64,000 nt of DNA from Pseudomonadota bacterium. Its GTDB lineage: Bacteria; Pseudomonadota; Gammaproteobacteria; Berkiellales; Berkiellaceae. The notes beneath the pieces are model-generated. The model was not told where the DNA came from, searched no databases, and worked only from the letters and a program-made list of their open reading frames with translations. This document shows positions 20,148 through 30,584 of the stretch, piece after piece (position 1 is the stretch's first letter; each line of letters starts with the position of its first letter). The stretch covers positions 1 through 64,000 of the forward strand of contig JAFECS010000038.1 of assembly GCA_018241965.1 (NCBI GenBank), read 5' to 3'. Both the position numbers and the translations under genes were made by a program.

Positions 20148-21095
20148 TTAAGCAAGTATTTCACTCGCTGTCGTTAATTCTTCAGGTGTTTCAATGCCCA
20201 TGGCTTTAATGTCCGGTGAAATACGTTTGATAAGCCCACATAAAACTTTACCTGGACCACATTCAAAGGCAACAGAAATACCTTCGCTGGCTAGTCGCTG
20301 AACTGTTTCTACCCATCTTACCGGTTGGTAAAGTTGCTTGACGAGATTGGCACGAATATCATCTGGGTGTTGCGATATTTCAACGTTGACATTCTGTATT
20401 ACAGGAATTTTGGGCGATTCTATTCTTACATTGGTTAAGTATTGGGCAAGCAAGTCTGCCGCTGGTTTCATCAGTGCGCAATGAGAAGGCACACTCACTG
20501 GCAACATAATGATCTTTTTGGCGCCTTTGGTCTTCGCTAAAGCACTTGCACGCTCTACCGCAGATTTATGACCTGCAATAACCGTTTGCCCTGGTGCATT
20601 TAAATTCACGGGGGCAACCACTTCATTTTCTGCAGCAGTTTTACAAACTTCTGCCAACAGCGCATCCTCCATACCAATGACTGCAGCCATGGCGCCAACG
20701 CCTTGAGGAACGGCTTCTTGCATAAACTTACCGCGCATGGCAACTAGTTTAACCGCATCGGTCAGTGATAACGATTGCGCGCACACTAAAGCAGAGTATT
20801 CTCCTAAACTATGCCCCGCCATCAATGCAGGTTGCACGCCATTTACTTTTTGCCAAACTTGCCATAAAGCATAACTTGCTGTTAGCAGTAAAGGTTGCGT
20901 ATTTACGGTATCATTAATAACTGTCTCAGGACCAAACTGGGCTATTTCCCAAAGATCTTTGTTTAAAGCAGCGCTGGCCAACCCAAAAACTTCCCCCACG
21001 ACAGGGTACATTTGGGACATTGCTTTTAACATACCAATTTGTTGCGAACCTTGTCCGGGAAAAACAAAACCTAAATGTGAAAGTCGTTTACTCAT
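20148..21095 (-). CDS. fabD: malonyl-CoA:ACP transacylase
   Basis: FabD moves the malonyl group from CoA to ACP. The active-site serine is in GHSLGEYSAL and the histidine in VPSHCALM; VFPGQGSQ marks the N-terminus. I use the ATG at 21095 (MSKRLSHLG); a GTG three codons upstream at 21104 is an alternative. The gene starts 16 bases after fabH. Confidence 0.96.
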   Translation of the reverse strand: MSKRLSHLGFVFPGQGSQQIGMLKAMSQMYPVVGEVFGLASAALNKDLWEIAQFGPETVINDTVNTQPLLLTASYALWQVWQKVNGVQPALMAGHSLGEYSALVCAQSLSLTDAVKLVAMRGKFMQEAVPQGVGAMAAVIGMEDALLAEVCKTAAENEVVAPVNLNAPGQTVIAGHKSAVERASALAKTKGAKKIIMLPVSVPSHCALMKPAADLLAQYLTNVRIESPKIPVIQNVNVEISQHPDDIRANLVKQLYQPVRWVETVQRLASEGISVAFECGPGKVLCGLIKRISPDIKAMGIETPEELTTASEILA

Positions 21096-21111
21096 CGTTT
21101 TCACTCATTCA

Positions 21112-22059
21112 TTAATACTTGACTAAAGCAGATCCCCAGGTCATGCCACCCCCGATCGCTTCTAGCAATAAGGTCTGACCTTTTTTGATTCGTCCATCAC
21201 GAATACCAATATCTAATGCCAGCGGTATTGAAGCGCTAGAGGTATTACTGTGCGCTTCAACTGTACAAATTACCTTTTCCATGGGCAGTTTTAATTTATC
21301 AGCTGTGGCTTTAATAATTCTGATATTGGCTTGATGCGGGACAAGCCAATCTATGTCTTCAGATTTGATGTTATGAAATTGTAATGTGTCTTTAACTAAT
21401 TCACCCAATTTCGCAACTGCTAGTTTAAATACTTTTTGCCCCTGCATATGAATATAACAAGGCTCTTTTCCTGAAGGCATATCAACATACAAAATATCAT
21501 TATAATTGCCATCGGCATACAAATGCGTAGACAATATGCCAGGAGAATCACTTGCTTCAAGTACGCAAGCACCTGCGCCATCACCAAATAAAACACAAGT
21601 ATTTCTATCCTGCCAATCAATAAGACGGCTCATTACTTCAGTGCCAATAATTAATGCCCGTTTGATTACCCCTGATTTAATGTATTGATCAGCAATACTT
21701 AAAGCGTATACAAAACCAGAACAAGCAGCTTGTATATCAAAGGCAATGCAAGTTGGGATTTGAAGCTGCTTTTGTATTAAACAGGCGGTAGCAGGGAAAA
21801 TTTTATCTGGCGTCCCGGTTGCAACAATAACCAATTGAATATCTTTTGCATTAACATTCGCCATGTTCAGGGCATTTAATGCTGCATTTGCGCCCATCAT
21901 GGTTGCTGTTTCATTCTCTGATGCAATATGACGAGATTTGATGCCCGTACGTTCGACTATCCACGCATCTGAGGTGTTAACACGTTTTTCCCAATCAGCA
22001 TTGGTAAATACTTGCTTGGGCAAATAGCTGCCCGTACCGGTAATTTTGGCATATTTCAT
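21112..22059 (-). CDS. fabH: beta-ketoacyl-ACP synthase III
   Basis: FabH starts fatty-acid synthesis by condensing acetyl-CoA with malonyl-ACP. The Cys-His-Asn triad is visible as Cys in QAACSGFVYALS, His in VPHQANIRII and Asn in HSNTSSASIPLA. Length (315) is normal. It overlaps plsX by 4 bases. Confidence 0.96.
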   Translation of the reverse strand: MKYAKITGTGSYLPKQVFTNADWEKRVNTSDAWIVERTGIKSRHIASENETATMMGANAALNALNMANVNAKDIQLVIVATGTPDKIFPATACLIQKQLQIPTCIAFDIQAACSGFVYALSIADQYIKSGVIKRALIIGTEVMSRLIDWQDRNTCVLFGDGAGACVLEASDSPGILSTHLYADGNYNDILYVDMPSGKEPCYIHMQGQKVFKLAVAKLGELVKDTLQFHNIKSEDIDWLVPHQANIRIIKATADKLKLPMEKVICTVEAHSNTSSASIPLALDIGIRDGRIKKGQTLLLEAIGGGMTWGSALVKY

Positions 22060-23123
22060 GAGCTCTTGCGCTCACCTAAATATAGCTCTACTTCAGAGCG
22101 AATTTTTTCAGGAACGTTATTTTCTGCTTCTATAAAAGCTTCATGAATGGCTTGTTTAAAGCTAAAACGCTGCGCATTACCATGACTTTTAATCACAATG
22201 CCGTTAAGCCCCAATAAGCTGGCGCCATTATAACGGCTAGGATCAAAGCGTGCTTTAATCGTTTTAAGAATGGGCATGGCCAAAAAGGCAATGAATTTTG
22301 AATAAAGGTTGCGGGTAAATTCGCGTTTAATAAAATCAACAAGCATTCTAGCAACGCCTTCACTTGATTTTAAAGCCACATTCCCCACAAAACCATCACA
22401 CACAACCACATCGGCTTTGCCTTGGTACATATCTGTACCTTCAACAAAACCAATATAATTAATCATATCCGTTTCTTGCAGCATTTGTGCTGCTTGCTTT
22501 ACCGCCTCAGAGCCCTTAATAGCTTCAGAGCCAATATTCAACAAACCTACACGTGGCCTTGTGATATTGTCAGAAGCCGCGGCTAGCACTGAGCCCATCA
22601 CGGCAAATTGAAATAAGTGTTCCCCTTGGCAATCTACGTTAGCCCCTAAATCCAACATGCGCATGCGACCCATATTGTCTTGATCGGCCTTGATGGGGAT
22701 AGAATAAACAATGGCAGGCCTGTCTATACCGGGAAGTGTTTTTAAAACAAACCTTGCAATAGCCATCAATGCACCAGTGTTGCCAGCACTCACGCAGGCG
22801 GCAGCTTCTCCTGATTTGACCATATTGATGGCGACTCTCATAGAGGAATCTTTTTTCATGCGCAAAGCAGTGGCGGGTGATTCATCCATCTCTACTTTTT
22901 CTGTCGTAGGATGAATACGAAGGCGAGTTTCATCGAATGAATTCCCATGGCGCTTTAATTCATTTTGGATCAGCGATGCATCGCCAACTAAAACAATAGC
23001 AAGCTGAGGATGCTCAGATAAAGCATCCAAGGCTGCGGGAACCACAACACTTGGGCCGTGATCACCGCCCATCGCATCTAAAGCGATGCAGATATTATTC
23101 AAATGATTACTCTTCGTCTGCAT
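22056..23123 (-). CDS. plsX: phosphate acyltransferase PlsX
   Basis: PlsX makes acyl-phosphate from acyl-ACP for phospholipid synthesis. The family features [11 protein letters not shown] at the N-terminus, [11 protein letters not shown] and ICDGFVGN-like [13 protein letters not shown] are present in a 355-residue product. The ATG at 23123 overlaps rpmF by 17 bases. A TTG seven codons later, just after the rpmF stop, is another possible start. Confidence 0.95.
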   Translation of the reverse strand: MQTKSNHLNNICIALDAMGGDHGPSVVVPAALDALSEHPQLAIVLVGDASLIQNELKRHGNSFDETRLRIHPTTEKVEMDESPATALRMKKDSSMRVAINMVKSGEAAACVSAGNTGALMAIARFVLKTLPGIDRPAIVYSIPIKADQDNMGRMRMLDLGANVDCQGEHLFQFAVMGSVLAAASDNITRPRVGLLNIGSEAIKGSEAVKQAAQMLQETDMINYIGFVEGTDMYQGKADVVVCDGFVGNVALKSSEGVARMLVDFIKREFTRNLYSKFIAFLAMPILKTIKARFDPSRYNGASLLGLNGIVIKSHGNAQRFSFKQAIHEAFIEAENNVPEKIRSEVELYLGERKSS

Positions 23124-23301
23124 CCACAGCCGCTTGTGCGATCACTTGACGGCCACGGTAATAACCATCTGCTGTAATATGATGACGACGATGCGTTTCA
23201 CCGGTTTCTCTGTCTATAGACAAGGTAGGTTTACGAACCTTGTCATGGGATCTTCTTTGGTTACGTCTTGAGCGAGTTGTTCGCGCTTGTCCTACTGCCA
23301 T
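23107..23301 (-). CDS. rpmF: 50S ribosomal protein L32
   Basis: The 64-residue basic protein begins [18 protein letters not shown], in line with gammaproteobacterial L32 (MAVQQNKPTRSKRGMRRS), and continues with [20 protein letters not shown]. It lacks the zinc cysteines found in many Gram-positive L32 proteins. The yceD-rpmF-plsX order is conserved among proteobacteria. Confidence 0.96.
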   Translation of the reverse strand: MAVGQARTTRSRRNQRRSHDKVRKPTLSIDRETGETHRRHHITADGYYRGRQVIAQAAVDADEE

Positions 23302-23359
23302 GTCTTTTCACCGTTTTATTTTAGTTAACTAAGATTATTTTCTAAACAATGGTTCTATT

Positions 23360-23827
23360 CTAACTTGATTCTTCTTCGCTATCAAAGCTTACACAAGGTG
23401 GCTCATGCGAAGGTGCCAAGGGTAACGCAAGGTGTATCTCTTCTGCAATCCATTCTGCTACGTTAATTTCACCTGTAGGTACCCATAAAGGCTCATATCG
23501 TGTTGGCAAGTTCTCTGCCTGAGAATCACTGACCACTGGGCTAACCGAGATCTCGGCACGCAGGGGGTATATCATGGGGGCTAAACAACGTTGGCAAATT
23601 ACTTCTAAATCTGCTGATAGTTCGCCAGTAATAGCACATAAACCATCAGCATCCATTGAAAATAATAAATTTACTGTGACCACCGTATCTGGTTTAGCCT
23701 TTAACTCTTTTGAAAGGTTTGTTAAATCACTTAATTTTATTTCACCTACAAGGGGTGTCCCTTCAGGGGGAGCATGCCGGCAGAGTTTCTCTGGTGCCAG
23801 GTGTATTGGTAGTTCTTTATGTAACAT
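23360..23827 (-). CDS. yceD: YceD/DUF177 family protein
   Basis: YceD-family proteins are encoded next to rpmF in proteobacteria and plant relatives are linked to 23S rRNA accumulation. The 155-residue product has the family's CQRCLAP motif and the acidic end FDSEEESS. I use the ATG at 23827 (MLHKELPIHLAPEKLCR); a TTG nine codons upstream opens the same frame. It is divergent from maf. Confidence 0.88.
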   Translation of the reverse strand: MLHKELPIHLAPEKLCRHAPPEGTPLVGEIKLSDLTNLSKELKAKPDTVVTVNLLFSMDADGLCAITGELSADLEVICQRCLAPMIYPLRAEISVSPVVSDSQAENLPTRYEPLWVPTGEINVAEWIAEEIHLALPLAPSHEPPCVSFDSEEESS

Positions 23828-23906
23828 AGGGCGTGGATAATATCGCTTCGGCAATGACTAGTCAAAGAACTTGAAGGATGCAATTAGATACACCATAATC
23901 GGCAAA

Positions 23907-24497
23907 ATGAATCAAAACACGCATCCCTTAATCCTTGCTTCTAGCTCCATCTACCGCAAAGAGCTGCTTTCTAGACTAAAAGTACCTTTTAGCATTTTTT
24001 CGCCTGATGTCGATGAAACTCGGTTACAGGGCGAAACTATTCCAGACATGGTGAAAAGATTATCCATTGCCAAAGCGCGCATTGCCTGTGAAAAAAATCC
24101 AAGAAGCGTTTGTATAGGCTCAGATGAAGTAGCAGGCCTGGATGGTGAAATTTTAGGAAAACCGCTCACCCATGAAAACGCCATCAAACAATTAACCCAC
24201 ATGAGTGGTAAGGAAGTTGTTTTTTATACTGGCGTGTGTGTCAGTGCTCCTTTCTTACCTTTTGAAGAATACCGCTTAAGCACCACATCCATTACTTTTA
24301 GACAGCTCACCCCTGCCATGATTGAAAATTATTTACAAAAAGAAAAACCTTATCAAAGCGCAGGGAGTTTTAAATCGGAAACTTTAGGTTCGGCCTTAAT
24401 TAGCCGATTTGAAAGCGAAGATCCTACGGCGATAATTGGTTTACCGCTGATTATTCTTTCTGAGATCCTCACTCAAGCAGGCATAACCATTGTTTAG
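23907..24497 (+). CDS. Maf-like nucleoside triphosphate pyrophosphatase, YceF type
   Basis: Maf proteins hydrolyse non-canonical nucleoside triphosphates; the YceF branch acts on 7-methyl-GTP. The motif SSSIYRKELLSRL, the catalytic Asp in CIGSDEVAGLDGE and the AGSFKSE segment near the C-terminus match YceF better than the dTTP/UTP-type YhdE. Gln is usual after SD, but here it is Glu. I start at the ATG at 23907 (MNQNTHPLILASSS); the frame opens 12 codons earlier with TTG. It is divergent from yceD and convergent with the 24502 gene. Confidence 0.9.
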   Translation: MNQNTHPLILASSSIYRKELLSRLKVPFSIFSPDVDETRLQGETIPDMVKRLSIAKARIACEKNPRSVCIGSDEVAGLDGEILGKPLTHENAIKQLTHMSGKEVVFYTGVCVSAPFLPFEEYRLSTTSITFRQLTPAMIENYLQKEKPYQSAGSFKSETLGSALISRFESEDPTAIIGLPLIILSEILTQAGITIV

Positions 24498-24501
24498 GTT
24501 T

Positions 24502-25470
24502 CTAGCCTTCAACGACGGTTATTAAAGGAATTTGAATATTAAGATCAATTAAAGGCCCCGCTGGCGTTTGCGGGCTTGGTGTAAAAATAGGATGATTGTC
24601 TTGGGTTATAATATCACCCATAGAAAGTGGTACTGCACTTGTCTGTGGCGAGATGCTCAAATCTGACAAACCTAATTTATCTTGAACCATATGCGTTAAT
24701 TTATTCACTTCGCTATGCAATTCACTATTAATCCAATCTTTAAAATAATAATTGATCCAATTTTTAAATAAGTAACTTTTAGCATGATCAGTTAAACCTA
24801 CTTGTTCATAAATGGTATCTCTAATTTGTGAGGCTGTAGCACTTAGTACACCGCCTAAAGCTAATTTTTTAATACTTAATGCATCAAGACCTTGAGATAC
24901 TTCACTCACATAGCGTTTTAAATCAAATTGGGTAAAATCGTTGAGTAATGTCGTTTTTCCGTTGATATCTTGGCTCATCATCGGTGAGGGCAAATTATCT
25001 GCGATCTGACATTCTTGCCCACTTATCGTACATTTGGTTTTGTAATAGACATATTTGGCATTATTGATATGCAATTCGGTAAATGATTCTACAAATTGTG
25101 CCATCAATGGGTTTGCAACGGCATTAAACAATTTATAGCCTATGGAAATTTTTGCCCGGGTCATAAAAGCCGTAGCATCCATTACCCCAAAAACAGTCGT
25201 TAAAGAGCCATAGGCCGAAAACTCAATGGAATTAACAATCATGGCATCAACTTGTGCTTTGGTGATAGGGGCAATATATTCGGCATGGAACTCACTTGCC
25301 TTGGAACTGACATAGCTTGTCCATTTGCTTAAGGTGCTTTTGTCCGCATCAGCATGATTTTGCGCATCAAAAGTGACTCCACTGGTGTGAGAGGGCACCA
25401 ATGCAGTCACTTGCGCTGCGTCTGCCGCTGTTCTGGGAAAAAGCCTGTCTTCAAAAAACCTGATAAACAT
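24502..25470 (-). CDS. orphan protein, 322 aa
   Basis: The ATG at 25470 opens a 322-residue frame with ordinary amino-acid composition and no shadow from another gene, so it is very likely real. No signal peptide or clear membrane helix is seen; a moderately hydrophobic region lies around SAYGSLTTVFGVMDATAF. A CysX6Cys pair lies at CTISGQEC. The C-terminal part is Pro-rich (ISPQTSAVPLSM, FTPSPQTPAGPL). It has no recognised family. It stands alone, with three tandem hairpins upstream and maf converging 4 bases downstream. Confidence 0.7.
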   Translation of the reverse strand: MFIRFFEDRLFPRTAADAAQVTALVPSHTSGVTFDAQNHADADKSTLSKWTSYVSSKASEFHAEYIAPITKAQVDAMIVNSIEFSAYGSLTTVFGVMDATAFMTRAKISIGYKLFNAVANPLMAQFVESFTELHINNAKYVYYKTKCTISGQECQIADNLPSPMMSQDINGKTTLLNDFTQFDLKRYVSEVSQGLDALSIKKLALGGVLSATASQIRDTIYEQVGLTDHAKSYLFKNWINYYFKDWINSELHSEVNKLTHMVQDKLGLSDLSISPQTSAVPLSMGDIITQDNHPIFTPSPQTPAGPLIDLNIQIPLITVVEG

Positions 25471-25542
25471 AGCAACCTGGCAGATGAACCGAAATAAGTT
25501 ATCAAGTTAACATCAAATTGGGGATATGTAAATAGAAAAATC

Positions 25543-25568
25543 GGGCCGACACGGAGATCGGCCCCTAC
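25543..25568 (-). repeat. REP-like hairpin, family B copy 1
   Basis: On the minus strand this reads GTAG followed by a hairpin with stem GGGCCGA and TCGGCCC around an 8-base loop. It matches the copy at 62640-62665 at 25 of 26 positions; the one difference is in the loop. Confidence 0.75.
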
Positions 25569-25571
25569 TAG

Positions 25572-25645
25572 CCCATAGTGGATGCGCAACACCGAAGGTG
25601 TGCGCAGGAACTATGGGTTTGTTGATGCCGCGAACAAGTCGCGGC
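25572..25645. repeat. two further hairpins beside the REP unit
   Basis: CCCATAGT (25572-25579) pairs with ACTATGGG (25610-25617) and encloses nested TGCGCA/TGCGCA and CACC/GGTG pairs. It is followed by GCCGCGA-ACAAG-TCGCGGC at 25627-25645. With the family B unit, three hairpins occupy most of the 203-base gap between sppA and the 25470 gene. Termination after sppA is possible, though no T-run follows. Confidence 0.55.
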
Positions 25646-25673
25646 AAGAATTGAGAGAGAGGAGCTACACCAA

Positions 25674-26624
25674 TTAACGCAATGTCTGCGTATTAAGCCC
25701 CAATTCTGAAGAAAGTTGCTTACTCATGCTCGCACCGACTCTGGAAGCCAATCTGTCGAGTAAACTATGGGTTGCACTGTAATCAATGATTTCTTCAACC
25801 TTGATGATTTCTCTTGCAACAAAACCGGCACTACCTAAACCGTCAACCAAGCCTAATTCTAAGGCTTTTTCGCCGGTCCAGAATAAACCGCTATAAAGCT
25901 CTTCGGGATTGCCTTTAATTCTATCTCCGCGTCCTGCTTTAACAGCGTCAATAAAGTGTTTATGCACATTATCGAGCAGGCTTTGCGCATATTTAATTTG
26001 TTCAGGATTTTCTGGTTTGAAAGGATCCATAAACATTTTATTTTTGCCCGCAGACAGTGAACGTTGTTCAACGCCGACTTTTTTCATGATATCCACAAAG
26101 CCAAATCCGGGCATTAAAACGCCAATCGATCCAACAATACTGGAAGGATTCGCATAAATTTGATCAGCACCCGCAGCCACGTAGTAAGCCCCTGAGGCAC
26201 AAATATCAACGACTACTGCATACACTTTTTTCTCTTTGTGTTTTTTGCGCAATCTCATCAGTTCATCGTAAATATAAGCGCTTTGCACAGGTGTGCCGCC
26301 GGGTGAATTAATGCGCAAAATTACTGCTTTTACTTTTGGTTCATCAAAAGCGCGGCGTAAGCTAGAAGCGATTTGATCTGCCTCAACTTCTTGTCCGTGG
26401 CCAATCGTACCCATTAAATCGATGAGCGCAACATGCTCTTTAAGTACTTGTTTAGGCTTACCTTGAAACCAATAAATGGTCATAAAAAGGATATAACCAA
26501 ATATGATAATTTTAAAAAATATTCCCCAACGTCTTGTACGCCGGTGCTCATCGACCGACGCTAAAAGGGCTTTTTCAACCACTTCTCGTTCCCAACTTGG
26601 AGACATATTAGCCTGTTCCTGCAT
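25674..26624 (-). CDS. sppA: signal peptide peptidase SppA, 36K type (S49)
   Basis: SppA degrades cleaved signal peptides in the inner membrane. The 316-residue product is the short single-domain form. It has one membrane helix (about residues 33-53), the dyad serine in DICASGAYYVAAGAD with SPGGTPVQSAY upstream, and PSSIVGSIGV containing the S49 core. The general-base Lys is likely in the first half of the domain. It follows rluC by 13 bases on the same strand. Confidence 0.9.
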   Translation of the reverse strand: MQEQANMSPSWEREVVEKALLASVDEHRRTRRWGIFFKIIIFGYILFMTIYWFQGKPKQVLKEHVALIDLMGTIGHGQEVEADQIASSLRRAFDEPKVKAVILRINSPGGTPVQSAYIYDELMRLRKKHKEKKVYAVVVDICASGAYYVAAGADQIYANPSSIVGSIGVLMPGFGFVDIMKKVGVEQRSLSAGKNKMFMDPFKPENPEQIKYAQSLLDNVHKHFIDAVKAGRGDRIKGNPEELYSGLFWTGEKALELGLVDGLGSAGFVAREIIKVEEIIDYSATHSLLDRLASRVGASMSKQLSSELGLNTQTLR

Positions 26625-26637
26625 AGCAGTTCCTCTT

Positions 26638-27588
26638 CTATTTTCTTAGGTTCTGACAATACTTTTCAAAGCCCTCTGGCATAGGGCAAGTAATGATTAA
26701 CTGATAAGGTTTGTAGGGTAAGTCAATTACTAACTGATGCGCATGTAAGAACAATCGATTACAACGCTTATCTGTTGCCGGTCCCTGTTCAGCAAAACCA
26801 TATTTCTCATCCCCGCAGATGGGATGCCCCATAAATTGGCAATGTACGCGAATTTGATGGGTACGGCCAGTCATCGGAGTTGCGCGCAGCAACGTTGCCT
26901 CTTCTAAATTTTCAATCACTTCAAATAGGGTCTTAGATGCTTTGCCTTCTGGGTCAACTTTTACCCTTCTTTCGCCTGATTTTAGTACAAATTTGTGTAA
27001 TGGTGCATCAACTGACTTTCCACCCTTCCATTTGCCATGAACCAAGGCAAAATAATGCTTCTCTATTTTTCCCTCTTTAAGGCAGTTATGTAAATGTGTA
27101 AGCATAGCGCGTGTTTTGGCAATCATCACACAACCCGAGGTTTCTCTATCTAGTCGATGCACTAGCTCTAAAAAAGGAGCATCGGGTCGCATACCCCTGA
27201 TAGCTTCAATTAAACCAAGAGATACGCCACTGCCACCATGCACTGCCAACCCCGCAGGTTTGTTGATGACTAATAATTGATCATCTTCATATAAAATCGC
27301 TTGAACTAGCACTTGACTCAGCTTGGCGCCAGGGTGATGATTCTCTTCTTCTTTCAATGACATACGAATTGGTGGAACACGAATAGTATCGCCCTTCACC
27401 AGGCGATAACTGACAGCAATTCTGCCTTTATTAACGCGTACTTCTCCTTTGCGGATAATGCGGTAAATTCGGCTTTTGGGGACGCCACGTAAAAAAGTCG
27501 ATAAAAAATTATCGATACGTTGCCCTGCATGGTTTTCGCATATAACGATTTGCTGGACTTGGGTAAGTGGCTGATGACTGGCTAACAT
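26638..27588 (-). CDS. rluC: 23S rRNA pseudouridine synthase RluC
   Basis: RluC makes pseudouridines 955, 2504 and 2580 of 23S rRNA in E. coli. An N-terminal S4 RNA-binding domain (QRIDNFLSTFLRGVPKSRIYRIIRKGEVRVN) precedes the catalytic domain with the active-site Asp in VHRLDRETSGC and the TGRTHQIRVH motif. The 316-residue length suits RluC. The gene is divergent from rne, as in E. coli. Confidence 0.95.
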   Translation of the reverse strand: MLASHQPLTQVQQIVICENHAGQRIDNFLSTFLRGVPKSRIYRIIRKGEVRVNKGRIAVSYRLVKGDTIRVPPIRMSLKEEENHHPGAKLSQVLVQAILYEDDQLLVINKPAGLAVHGGSGVSLGLIEAIRGMRPDAPFLELVHRLDRETSGCVMIAKTRAMLTHLHNCLKEGKIEKHYFALVHGKWKGGKSVDAPLHKFVLKSGERRVKVDPEGKASKTLFEVIENLEEATLLRATPMTGRTHQIRVHCQFMGHPICGDEKYGFAEQGPATDKRCNRLFLHAHQLVIDLPYKPYQLIITCPMPEGFEKYCQNLRK

Positions 27589-27914
27589 TGAGAGATTATA
27601 TAACGCCCACCCATTTTTGTCCGCTTTTTTTCCCTTTAGAGATCAACTAGTTCGGTCGGTCAAAAACTGATAAAATTAATGAGTTGCTAGCACTTCTTGA
27701 ATTTATAAGGCTTACTTAGCAACAGTTTTGCCATTAGGAGCGAACCATCTCGAGGCTAGGTTTAGTTTCATCTCCTGTAACAAAAAGCTTCCCCTTTGTT
27801 GGTAGATAGATTGTGTGTCCCCTTTTGGTTATGTCCGCTTTGCAAAGTGCAAATGCGTTTAACAAAATAGTTCAATGAAAAAACGATAAATAGAAATATA
27901 TACAACGGAATACC
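27589..27914. promoter_or_regulatory. rluC-rne divergent region and rne leader
   Basis: This 326-base AT-rich stretch has no plausible ORF. It must hold the divergent promoters and probably a long rne 5' leader, which in E. coli mediates autoregulation. AACAAA (27779-27784) can pair with TTTGTT (27795-27800). No clear -35/-10 pair or recognised RNA family could be assigned. Confidence 0.4.
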
Positions 27915-30545
27915 ATGACAAAAAGAATGTTAATCAATGCTACGCAAAAAGAAGAAATTCGAGTTGCTTTAGTAGACGGCCAAACCCTTTATGATCTTGA
28001 TATAGAACACACCGGCAGAGTACAAAAAAAAGCCAGTATTTACAAAGGCAGGGTTACACGTGTTGAACCCAGCCTTGAAGCTGCTTTCGTCGATTATGGT
28101 GCTGAAAGACACGGCTTTTTACCTCTCAAAGAAGTGGCTCGAGAATATTTCAGTAACCAATATGAAGGACGGCCTCATATCCGTGATGCCTTAAGGCCTG
28201 GTCAAGAACTGATAGTTCAAGTTGACAAAGAAGAACGTGGAAACAAAGGAGCAGCACTCACCACTTTCATTGGATTGGCAGGTTGTTACTTAGTCTTAAT
28301 GCCCAATAATCCAAGAGCAGGCGGAATTTCACGGCGCATTGAAGGTGAAGAACGTGATGACTTAAAAGATGCCTTGAGCCAACTTCCGTTACCTGAGGGC
28401 ATGGGCCTGATTGTGCGTACGGCAGGGTTGGGACGAAATTTAGAAGAACTCCGCTGGGATTTGGATGTGTTACTTAGCCAATGGCAAGCCATTGTGCAAG
28501 CCTCCTCAAGACCTGCGCCATTCTTAATACATCGTGAAAGCGATGTCATCATCCGCGCAATTCGAGATTACTTAAGACCAGATATATCTGAAATATTAGT
28601 CGATAACCAAGAAGCTTATCAGCACGCAAAAAAACACATTGAAGTCGTACGCCCCGACTTTGCAGATAGAGTAAAACGTTATCAAGACGCTATCCCTTTA
28701 TTTAATCGTTTTCAAATTGAGAGCCAAATAGAATCCGCTTTTAAGCGAGAAGTGGCTTTGGAAAATGGCGCCTCTATTGTAATTGATCCTACTGAAGCAC
28801 TCATTGCCATAGATATTAACTCAGCCAGAGCAACTGAAGGCTCAGATATTGAGGAAACGGCATTACAAACCAATCTAGTGGCCGCCAAAGAGATCGCCAG
28901 ACAGCTTCGTCTTCGAGATATTGGTGGTTTGATTGTCATCGACTTTATTGACATGAATTCTTCTCGAAACCAACGGATGGTTGAAAACCAGCTCAGAGAA
29001 GAGTTAGCGTCTGATAGGGCCCGTATCCAACTGGGGAGAATTTCCCGTTTTGGATTATTAGAAATGTCACGCCAAAGATTACGTCCTTCCTTAGGAGATA
29101 CCAGCGGTGTTTCCTGTCCACGATGTGAAGGCCAAGGCACTATTCGCAACATTCAATCTTTAGCTTTAGCGCTGATGCGCGTCATCGAAGATGAGGCGAT
29201 GAAAGAAAACACTCGCCAAGTGAATGTCCAAGTACCGGTAGACTTAGCAGCTTATTTGCTTAATGAAAAACGTCAAGCTGTGATGACGCTGGAAGAAAGA
29301 CATCACCTTCGTATTTTAGTTTTACCTAATCCACACTTGGTAACGCCTCAATATGAAGTCGTAAGAATACGTGAGGATGACAGCGAGCAAGGTGAATTAC
29401 CAAGCTATAAACAAATCACACAAGTTGAAACAAAGACCGAAGACTTTGCAAGAACTAAACAAATCGAAAAAACAGATGAACCTGCTATCAAACATATTAC
29501 CAGCATGACACCTGCGCCAGTGCAAATACAGCGCGATAAAGGGCTCATCAGACGAATTTGGACTGCCGTTTTTGGAAGCACTGAATCCACAACACGACGT
29601 CCAAAGTCTACGACAACCTCTACAGCAAGCGAGCGCCCAACAGGTCGTCACCATCAACATTCTCGTAGACGTCATCACCAAAGAGGGGAACATGGTCGAG
29701 ATAGAGACCGTGAACGCAATGCACGACAAGACCGTCATCATGAAAGAGGTGAACGTGGTGAGCGCGGTGAGCGCCAAGAAAGACACGAACGTCATCATGA
29801 TAGAGCTGAACGTGGTGAGCGCCAAGAACGACATGAACGTCATCATGAGAGATCTGAACGTGCCGAACGTCATGAAAGTAGAGAACACCATCATGAAAGA
29901 TCAGAACAACGCCATGATAGATCAGAGCATCGTCATGAGCGTGGTGAGCAACGTGACAGAGGTAGACGCGGCAACCGCAATCGCCGTCAAGGTGGTCAAC
30001 GACGTGATGACAGATACCAACGTGAAACTGTAGAAGCACCACAAATAGTTGAAACGCCCATAGTGGCTACTGCCCCAACACACACACCAGTCGAGGCACC
30101 AAAACCTGCCATTCAAGAAGTTGCAGCACCTGCACCCGTCGTGAAAAAACCCGTGCCGCTTCCTGAGCTATCTACACCTGAAGCAATTGCAAGCCGTAAA
30201 AAGCAAGATGCAACCAGCTTTGTGAAGTTATCACCTGAAGAAAAAGAGCGCACGATGGTGACGATACAGGAGTCTAGTGTTAGCCCAGAGTCTCATCACT
30301 ATACTTTAATTACAACTAAGAAAACTGAGGTTAATAGCCCAGCGAAGACTCACAGTGCACCACGGATAACGACAACTGTTTCACCTGACACCATGGTATC
30401 TTGGGATGATTCTTCAGCAGCACAACCTCAATCTCATCAAACATTAAACCAAGTGGTGACTAAACAAGGTACAGTGGCTCGTAAAGAAGAAAAGCCTACT
30501 CCTGCACCTTCTTATGAAACCATCGTCGAAGACGAGCACCACTAG
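27915..30545 (+). CDS. rne: ribonuclease E
   Basis: RNase E is the central endonuclease for RNA decay and processing. The 876-residue product has the S1 domain (from about residue 37) and the 5'-sensor region. The catalytic Asp residues lie in [13 protein letters not shown] and [13 protein letters not shown], and the Zn-link CPRCEGQG. The C-terminal half has a hydrophobic anchor-like helix ([12 protein letters not shown]), then a long His/Arg/Glu-rich low-complexity region (about residues 575-700) built from variants of RHERHHER, and an Ala/Pro-rich tail. The His content of this arm is unusual. A strong terminator follows the stop. Confidence 0.96.
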   Translation: MTKRMLINATQKEEIRVALVDGQTLYDLDIEHTGRVQKKASIYKGRVTRVEPSLEAAFVDYGAERHGFLPLKEVAREYFSNQYEGRPHIRDALRPGQELIVQVDKEERGNKGAALTTFIGLAGCYLVLMPNNPRAGGISRRIEGEERDDLKDALSQLPLPEGMGLIVRTAGLGRNLEELRWDLDVLLSQWQAIVQASSRPAPFLIHRESDVIIRAIRDYLRPDISEILVDNQEAYQHAKKHIEVVRPDFADRVKRYQDAIPLFNRFQIESQIESAFKREVALENGASIVIDPTEALIAIDINSARATEGSDIEETALQTNLVAAKEIARQLRLRDIGGLIVIDFIDMNSSRNQRMVENQLREELASDRARIQLGRISRFGLLEMSRQRLRPSLGDTSGVSCPRCEGQGTIRNIQSLALALMRVIEDEAMKENTRQVNVQVPVDLAAYLLNEKRQAVMTLEERHHLRILVLPNPHLVTPQYEVVRIREDDSEQGELPSYKQITQVETKTEDFARTKQIEKTDEPAIKHITSMTPAPVQIQRDKGLIRRIWTAVFGSTESTTRRPKSTTTSTASERPTGRHHQHSRRRHHQRGEHGRDRDRERNARQDRHHERGERGERGERQERHERHHDRAERGERQERHERHHERSERAERHESREHHHERSEQRHDRSEHRHERGEQRDRGRRGNRNRRQGGQRRDDRYQRETVEAPQIVETPIVATAPTHTPVEAPKPAIQEVAAPAPVVKKPVPLPELSTPEAIASRKKQDATSFVKLSPEEKERTMVTIQESSVSPESHHYTLITTKKTEVNSPAKTHSAPRITTTVSPDTMVSWDDSSAAQPQSHQTLNQVVTKQGTVARKEEKPTPAPSYETIVEDEHH

Positions 30546-30554
30546 CACTTACAC

Positions 30555-30578
30555 AACGGGGGAGCACTCCCCCGTTTT
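30555..30578 (+). terminator. rho-independent terminator after rne
   Basis: A 9-10 bp GC-rich stem (AACGGGGGAG / CTCCCCCGTT) with a minimal loop is followed by TTTT. It lies 10 bases past the rne stop and between convergent genes. Confidence 0.85.
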
Positions 30579-30584
30579 CACACT

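Noticed and set aside
29397-30042. Several long ORFs in other frames of the RNase E arm
   Set aside because: Low-complexity His/Arg/Glu codons open the other frames; the translations are repetitive and the RNase E frame is continuous.
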